Shown here: positions 6,611 to 10,628 of the stretch, piece after piece
Position numbering within the stretch: the first letter of the stretch is position 1
How the letters are laid out: each line of letters opens with the position of its first letter
DNA from: Candidatus Woesearchaeota archaeon
GTDB lineage: Archaea; Nanobdellota; Nanobdellia; Woesearchaeales; UBA525
NCBI GenBank assembly: GCA_023252315.1
Contig: JAJPEB010000030.1
Location: forward strand, 1-10,628
DNA length: 10,628 nt
Direction: 5' to 3'
Notes under the pieces: model-generated
The model's input: only the letters and a program-made list of their open reading frames with translations
Database searches by the model: none
What the model was told of the DNA's origin: nothing
Translations under genes and position numbers: made by a program

Positions 6611-6634
6611 CTATTAAACCGAACAGTTTAAGTA
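6611..6634. promoter_or_regulatory. Divergent palindromic promoter with two back-to-back TATA boxes
   Basis: Two AT-rich boxes in inverted orientation lie six bases apart: GTTTAATAG on the minus strand (6611-6619), for the exported-protein gene, and GTTTAAGTA on the plus strand (6626-6634), for the winged-helix gene. The core TTAAAC-CGAACA-GTTTAA is a perfect six-base inverted repeat. The plus box is centred 26-27 bases before ATG 6657 (leaderless); the minus box is about 63 bases before ATG 6551. So close a pair of boxes means two preinitiation complexes would compete. The symmetry could also serve a dimeric regulator such as the adjacent gene product, which is inference. Confidence 0.7.
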
Positions 6635-6656
6635 ATGAAGTATCCTCTCTGGTTCA

Positions 6657-7529
6657 ATGGCGATCCGATTCACCCTTCCCACAGGCGGCAGCGGAGACAT
6701 CAAGGATCTCGTCTTCTCGATCCTCGCCGACGAGCATCCGCTCAAGCTCATCGAGCTCACGAATCTCATCAAGCGCCGCTACGGCCGGCCGGTCACGTTC
6801 CAGGGCGTGCGCAAGGCGGTGCTGCAGCTCGTCGAGGAGGGCGTGCTCGAGAGAAGGGGCAATGAGTTCGAGATCAGCAGGGCGTGGGTGCAGGAGAGCA
6901 AGCGGTTCCTCGACGGCCTCTACCTCAAGCTCGTCGAGAAGAAGGGAGCGGCGACGCGGCGACGGCACGACTCGCTCGGCGGCGACGTCTCGGTCTTCAC
7001 GTTCGGCTCCGTCAACGAGATGATGCGCGCGTGGGAAGATATCAGCGACGGGTGGTACAGGGGATTCAGGAAAGGGGAATATGGCGTGAACTGCTACCAG
7101 GCGGCGCATAGCTGGGAGGTCCTGCTGCACCCCGACATCGAGACGAAGCTCATGGGCGGCGCCGTACGCAGGGGGGTGCGCGCGTACATCCTCTGCACGG
7201 AGAACACGCCGCTCGATCGCAGCCTCGCGAGGTTCCACGAGCGCCTCGGCGTGAGGTTCGTCATCAACCCCTCGCTCTCGAGCTTCGACAAGAGCTACTA
7301 CGTCGGCACCTACGGGCCGCTCATCATCCAGGCGAAGTACCCCGCGAAGATCGTGAAGCGCCTCGACGCGTTCTTCAGGAAGAGCAAGGATATCGACGGC
7401 CTCGACCTCGCCGAGCTCTCCGGCATCGCGAACGCGAAGGCGGAAGTGAAGATGACGGTCATCAGGAACCTCGAGATGGCGAAGCAGATCAACGCGTCCG
7501 CGTTCGCGAGGATGGGGATTGAGGAGTAG
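6657..7529 (+). CDS. Winged-helix DNA-binding protein with a TrmB/PLD-like C-terminal domain, probable transcription regulator
   Basis: 290 residues. The N-terminus reads as a winged helix: a first helix (14-26), a second (29-41, LKLIELTNLIKRR), a recognition helix (47-61, TFQGVRKAVLQLVEE) and a wing (62-73, GVLERRGNEFEIS). A linking helix (75-95) follows. The remainder (about 109-245) has strands and phrases such as GVRAYILC (173-180), LGVRFVIN (197-204) and TYGPLIIQAKYP (218-229), reminiscent of the PLD-like effector domain of TrmB-type archaeal regulators. No HKD motif is present, so it would bind a ligand rather than cut phosphodiesters. ATG 6657 has a TATA box 26-27 bases before it. The gene is divergent from the exported-protein/metallophosphoesterase unit and shares a symmetric promoter with it, so autoregulation or control of those genes is plausible. 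It ends five bases from the convergent propeller gene. The DNA-binding domain is fairly sure; the C-terminal assignment is weaker. Confidence 0.85.
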   Translation: MAIRFTLPTGGSGDIKDLVFSILADEHPLKLIELTNLIKRRYGRPVTFQGVRKAVLQLVEEGVLERRGNEFEISRAWVQESKRFLDGLYLKLVEKKGAATRRRHDSLGGDVSVFTFGSVNEMMRAWEDISDGWYRGFRKGEYGVNCYQAAHSWEVLLHPDIETKLMGGAVRRGVRAYILCTENTPLDRSLARFHERLGVRFVINPSLSSFDKSYYVGTYGPLIIQAKYPAKIVKRLDAFFRKSKDIDGLDLAELSGIANAKAEVKMTVIRNLEMAKQINASAFARMGIEE

Positions 7530-7534
7530 CCCCG

Positions 7535-8527
7535 CTATCTCCCCAGCAGGCGCCGCAAAATGCCGAGCATCCTCGCAGCTATCCCCTCCCCCCGCCACGC
7601 CTCCCCTGCTGCCGGCTCAGCGGGCACCTCGATCCCTTCCTCGACCCCCATATCCGATACCGCGACCCCCGTGCGCTTCTGGTCGCCCGTGTAGTAGAGG
7701 TAGACGTGGTGGTCGAAGTACTGCAGGCTCCCCTCGGGCACGATGACCACGTCGGGGTCGCTCAGGTGCGTGTCCTCCCAGCCTTGAGTGATGCCGCCGA
7801 GCAGATCGGGGTCCCCGACGGTGAGATCCGAGGGGCTCGGGCCCGACGCGCCCGCTATCCTCCATGCGCCGCCGCCAAACGCGCCGTAGAGCGCGACGTA
7901 GCGCGCGGGGCCCTCCTTCACGAGCCAGCCGTTCCCGTTGCTGCCAGGGATCGCGTAGCCGTGGTCGGTCCAGGCGCAGCCGTCCGCGCTCGTGTACGCG
8001 CGCAGCCGGAACCTCCCGCCCTCGTTGTCCTCGAGCAGCATGTCCCACGTCCCCTGCGCGGCGTCGTACGCGACTGCCGGGTTCTCCTTCGCGCCCGTGA
8101 GCACGGGGCCGCCGCAGAGCCGCGAGAAATGCACCCTGTCCGTCGTCCTGAATCGGTAGAGCGCGCCGCTCGAGAGCTGCACCGCGAAGAGGTCGTACGT
8201 CGTCGCGTCGATGCGCACCGCGTAGGGGTATGCGTATCCTGCGGGGATGTCCGTCTCGCGCTTGTGCGCGTCGAGGTCGTAGGGGTCCCTCGTCCACAGG
8301 TACGCGATCCGGGACGTCTGGCCGCTCTTCGTCCTGTACCAGCCGACGATCGTGTCGTTCTCGACGAAGAGGCTCGTCTCCGTCATCGCGGCGTCGCTGC
8401 CCTCGAACGCTTCGGTCCGGGCGCCCACCGGGTTACCCGCATACTTCTCGTATGCGCCCGCCGAGACCGCGGGGAGCAGCAGCATGCAGAGCGCTACTGT
8501 GCACAGGGGGCGGAGAGGGAAGGCCAT
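7535..8527 (-). CDS. Secreted protein with glycosidase-like beta-propeller features
   Basis: A 330-residue protein with a clear signal peptide: hydrophobic segment 7-22 and a likely cleavage around residues 23-25 (VSAGA). The mature part is rich in short strands with turn phrases typical of five-bladed beta-propeller glycosidases (GH43/GH32/GH130-like): RFRTTDRVHFSRLCGGPVL (125-143), RLRAYTSADGCAWTDHG (174-190), THLSDPDVVIVPEG (253-266) and HHVYLYYTGDQ (273-283). The S-x-DG-x-x-W blade ending and the DPD-V-V start of a blade are the best evidence. I cannot point to a complete catalytic triad of acids, so an inactive or sugar-binding propeller is possible. After the propeller comes a Pro/Ala/Glu-rich linker (296-315) and a short basic amphipathic tail (318-330, ARMLGILRRLLGR) that might attach to the membrane or S-layer. 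Single gene with its own TATA box, divergent from guaA. Confidence 0.85.
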   Translation of the reverse strand: MAFPLRPLCTVALCMLLLPAVSAGAYEKYAGNPVGARTEAFEGSDAAMTETSLFVENDTIVGWYRTKSGQTSRIAYLWTRDPYDLDAHKRETDIPAGYAYPYAVRIDATTYDLFAVQLSSGALYRFRTTDRVHFSRLCGGPVLTGAKENPAVAYDAAQGTWDMLLEDNEGGRFRLRAYTSADGCAWTDHGYAIPGSNGNGWLVKEGPARYVALYGAFGGGAWRIAGASGPSPSDLTVGDPDLLGGITQGWEDTHLSDPDVVIVPEGSLQYFDHHVYLYYTGDQKRTGVAVSDMGVEEGIEVPAEPAAGEAWRGEGIAARMLGILRRLLGR

Positions 8528-8556
8528 GCGTGATGCTGCAATATGAGTCCCTAGTG

Positions 8557-8564
8557 CTATTTAA
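8557..8564 (-). promoter_or_regulatory. TATA box of the secreted propeller gene
   Basis: Minus strand TTAAATAG, centred about 33 bases before ATG 8527, predicting a leader of roughly 5-8 bases. No Shine-Dalgarno motif is visible, in keeping with near-leaderless initiation. Confidence 0.65.
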
Positions 8565-8658
8565 CAGTTCCTGCCATGTTGCCGTAAGAGATCCGCGGGG
8601 CATCGGAAGAGGCCCGGGAGGCGAAGGGCCGCAGCGACGCGTCCCGGCTCCCCAAAGA
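8565..8658. other. GC-rich spacer between divergent promoters of the propeller gene and guaA
   Basis: No open frame of note and no RNA gene seen. It contains a short inverted repeat, GGCCC at 8611-8615 and GGGCC at 8626-8630, with a ten-base loop. The repeat lies upstream of both predicted transcription starts, so it could only act as DNA (for example an operator), not as a leader RNA. Support for any function is weak. Confidence 0.3.
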
Positions 8659-8667
8659 TATTTAAAG
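8658..8667 (+). promoter_or_regulatory. TATA box of the guaA-purH unit
   Basis: ATATTTAAAG, preceded by CCCAAAG, which would suit a purine-rich BRE element. The centre is about 31 bases before ATG 8694, so the message would carry a leader of only some 4-6 bases. There is no room for a purine riboswitch in the leader. Confidence 0.75.
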
Positions 8668-8693
8668 AGCCGCCGAGGAGCCCGGACAACGTC

Positions 8694-10538
8694 ATGGGGG
8701 ACGTAGCGATTCTCGACTGCGGCGCGCAGTACGCGAAGGTGATAGACCGCCGGGTGCGCGAGCTCGGCGTCGAGAGCGATATCCTGCCCATCGCGACGGG
8801 CGCGAAGGATCTGCGCAGGTACAAGGCGATCATCGTCTCGGGCGGGCCGAGCAGCGTCAACGCGAAGGACGCGGTGCGCTACGATCCGGGGCTCTTCTCG
8901 CTCGGCATCCCCGTGCTCGGCATCTGCTACGGCATGCAGCTGATCGCGCACGCGCACGGAGGCGAGGTCAGGCAGCAGCGCACGAAGGAGTACGGCGAGA
9001 TGCGCGTCGCGATCGACCCCTCGTCCCCGCTCTTCGCCTCGCTCTCGCGCAGCGAGCAGGTCCTCATGAGCCACGGTGATAGCGTCACGAGGGTGCCTGC
9101 GGGCTTTCGCGTGAGCGCGAGGTCCGGCGCGCTCATCGCGGGCATCGAGGACCGCGGGCGGCGCATCTACGGCGTGCAGTTCCACCCCGAGGTCGACCTC
9201 ACGCTCCACGGCAAGGCGATGCTCGGCAACTTCCTCTTCGGGATCGCGAAGCTCGAGCGCACGCACACGATCGGGGGCAGCATCGAGCGCGCGGTGCGCG
9301 AGATCAGGTCCACGGTCGGCAAGGCGAAGGTCGTCGTGCTCATCTCGGGCGGCGTGGACTCGGCCGTGAGCGCGGCGCTGCTGCTCAAGGCGCTCCCCAA
9401 GGAGCAGGTCTACGGCATCCACATCGACCACGGCTTCATGCGCAAGGGCGAGTCGAGGAGCGTCATGCGCGCGCTCTCGCGCATCGGGCTCGCGAACCTG
9501 CGGCTCGTCGAGGCGCAGGACGAGTTCCTCGACGCGACGACGCTTGTCGGCGCCAGGCGCATCGGCCCGCTGCGCGCCGTCACGGACCCCGAGGAGAAGC
9601 GCAAGATCATCGGCGACACGTTCATGCGCGTGAGCGAGCGCGAGATCGCGAGGCTCAAGGGCAAGGTGTTCCTCGCGCAGGGGACGCTGCGCCCCGACCT
9701 CATCGAGAGCGCGTCCGAGCTCGTGACGACGTCCGCGCAGACGATCAAGACGCACCACAACGACTCGGCGCTCGTGCGCGAGAAGCGCAGGCAGGGCCTC
9801 GTCGTCGAGACGAACAAGGACTGGCACAAGGACGAGGTGCGCAAGATCGCGCGCACGCTCGGGCTCCCGCGCGGCATCGCGCAACGCCTCCCGTTCCCGG
9901 GCCCGGGCCTCGCGATCAGGGTGCTGTGCGCGAGCGGCGCTGCGGCCTCGGGCGCGGAGGATCTCGTAGGCGCGAAGGCGGGCGTCGCGCGCATCGCGAA
10001 GGCGCACGGCCTCGCGGGGACGGTGCTTCCCGTGCGCAGCGTCGGCGTGCAGGGCGACGAGCGCACGTACGGCTACGTGGCGGTGCTCTCGGGGAAGTTC
10101 TCGTGGGAGCGCCTCAAGGCGGCGAGCATCGAGATCCCGAAGAGGGTGCACGCGGTGAACCGCGTCTGCTGGCTCGTCAAGGGAACTGCGGGCACGCCGC
10201 GCGTCGTGCCGACGGCGCTCGCGCGCGACACGCTCGACCTGCTGCGCGAGGCGGACGCGCGCGCGAGCGCGGCCCTGCGCAGGGAGGCTCCCCGCGCTCG
10301 CCTCGCGCAGCTGCCGATCATCCTCCTGCCCGTCTCGCTCGGCGCAGCGGGCCGCGCGATCGTGCTGCGCCCCTTTGTCACGAACGACTTCATGACGGGG
10401 CGCGCCGCGATCGTCGGCAAGGAGCTGCCGCTCGCGTGCGTGCGCGCGATGGCGAGGGAGGTGTCGTCGCTCGAGGGCATCGGCGCCGTGCTCTACGACC
10501 TCACGAGCAAGCCCCCGGGGACGACCGAATGGGAATGA
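8694..10538 (+). CDS. guaA: GMP synthetase (glutamine-hydrolysing), fused, eukaryote-like long form
   Basis: It converts XMP, ATP and glutamine to GMP. Residues 1-185 are a class I glutamine amidotransferase: nucleophile Cys78 in GICYGMQ, and His164 and Glu166 in QFHPEV. The ATP pyrophosphatase domain starts near 210, with the P-loop SGGVDS at 218-223, followed by DPEEKRKIIGDTF (298-310), VFLAQGTLRPDLIESAS (325-341), IKTHHND (351-357) and FPGPGLAIR (401-409). The C-terminal dimerisation region ends in the hallmark KPPGTTEWE (606-614). At 614 residues it is about 90 longer than E. coli GuaA. The extra length lies after FPGPGLAIR, where VGVQGDERTYGYV (450-462) and a second strand-rich repeat ending RPFVTNDFMTG (559-569) resemble human GMPS. 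Many archaea instead make the amidotransferase and ATPase as two proteins. ATG 8694 is near-leaderless behind a TATA box, and the stop overlaps purH. Confidence 0.97.
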   Translation: MGDVAILDCGAQYAKVIDRRVRELGVESDILPIATGAKDLRRYKAIIVSGGPSSVNAKDAVRYDPGLFSLGIPVLGICYGMQLIAHAHGGEVRQQRTKEYGEMRVAIDPSSPLFASLSRSEQVLMSHGDSVTRVPAGFRVSARSGALIAGIEDRGRRIYGVQFHPEVDLTLHGKAMLGNFLFGIAKLERTHTIGGSIERAVREIRSTVGKAKVVVLISGGVDSAVSAALLLKALPKEQVYGIHIDHGFMRKGESRSVMRALSRIGLANLRLVEAQDEFLDATTLVGARRIGPLRAVTDPEEKRKIIGDTFMRVSEREIARLKGKVFLAQGTLRPDLIESASELVTTSAQTIKTHHNDSALVREKRRQGLVVETNKDWHKDEVRKIARTLGLPRGIAQRLPFPGPGLAIRVLCASGAAASGAEDLVGAKAGVARIAKAHGLAGTVLPVRSVGVQGDERTYGYVAVLSGKFSWERLKAASIEIPKRVHAVNRVCWLVKGTAGTPRVVPTALARDTLDLLREADARASAALRREAPRARLAQLPIILLPVSLGAAGRAIVLRPFVTNDFMTGRAAIVGKELPLACVRAMAREVSSLEGIGAVLYDLTSKPPGTTEWE

Positions 10539-10628
10539 GCGCGCTCCTCAGCGTCGCGGACAAGACGGGCGCGCTCGAGCTCGCGCGTGCGCTCTCGGGC
10601 ATGGGCGTGCGCATCCTCTCGACGGGCG
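10535..10628 (+). CDS. purH: PurH, IMP cyclohydrolase domain (5' part only)
   Basis: The first 31 residues are visible before the window ends: SALLSVADKTGALELARAL and then GVRILSTG, matching the start of the PurH cyclohydrolase domain (methylglyoxal-synthase-like fold; E. coli has ALLSVSDKAG and ELLSTGG). This domain closes FAICAR to IMP. Whether a transformylase domain follows cannot be seen; with an intact purP in the window, a cyclohydrolase-only protein would be sufficient. ATG 10535 overlaps the guaA stop as ATGA; an in-frame ATG at 10529 would add two residues. It is co-transcribed with guaA. Confidence 0.88.
   Translation, partial: MSALLSVADKTGALELARALSGMGVRILSTG

Noticed and set aside
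7530..7534. Bidirectional terminator between the convergent winged-helix and propeller genes
   Set aside because: Only five bases separate the stops and no T-rich tract or hairpin is visible on either side, so any terminator would have to lie within the coding sequences.
8611..8630. Inverted repeat GGCCC/GGGCC as a purine riboswitch or leader hairpin for guaA
   Set aside because: It lies upstream of the guaA TATA box and so is outside the transcript; stems of five G/C pairs are common by chance at this composition.
8433..10151. Minus-strand frame of 572 codons opposite guaA
   Set aside because: Composition is dominated by Arg, Ala, Asp, Glu, His and Leu without structure; guaA motifs on the plus strand are complete.

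Overview
The window looks like GC-rich archaeal chromosome. The evidence is the archaeal-only type of purine enzyme PurP (two copies), TATA-box promoters of the TTTAAATA type, several starts placed about 26-27 bases after the TATA centre (leaderless transcripts), and Shine-Dalgarno motifs mainly in front of genes inside operons. The lineage cannot be named from this stretch. Genes are tightly packed, no gene-free stretch exceeds 170 bases, and I see no RNA genes, CRISPR arrays, insertion sequences or attachment sites.

Layout. Bases 21-1007 (+): prs, making PRPP. It meets a minus-strand block head-on. Bases 1049-1471 (-): a small protein that looks like a low-molecular-weight tyrosine phosphatase (LMW-PTP) whose catalytic Cys has become Ser, with its own promoter. 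Bases 1538-5138 (-): a four-gene operon, read purP, a divergent PurP paralog, an inositol-monophosphatase-family phosphatase and a HAD phosphatase, with junctions of -4, -10 and +3 bases. Bases 5185-6551 (-): a two-gene unit with a membrane-anchored or secreted small protein and a metallophosphoesterase. Its promoter at 6611-6634 is a compact divergent, palindromic promoter shared with a winged-helix regulator gene (6657-7529, +). Bases 7535-8527 (-): a secreted protein that resembles a five-bladed beta-propeller glycosidase. Bases 8694-10538 (+): guaA, a fused GMP synthetase of the long, eukaryote-like kind, overlapping the start of purH (10535 onward, cut by the window edge).

How they fit. 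Prs supplies PRPP for purine synthesis. PurP formylates AICAR with free formate and ATP to give FAICAR, the PurH N-terminal (IMP cyclohydrolase) domain closes the ring to IMP, and GuaA turns XMP into GMP. The pathway looks mosaic: an archaeal PurP, a bacterial-type class I Prs and a eukaryote-like GuaA. Four proteins with phosphatase folds (LMW-PTP-like, HAD, IMPase, metallophosphoesterase) lie within 5 kb, three of them in or beside the purP operon. The most interesting points are the altered active site of the second PurP, the Cys-to-Ser LMW-PTP-like protein, the GuaA type, and the symmetric divergent promoter beside the winged-helix gene.
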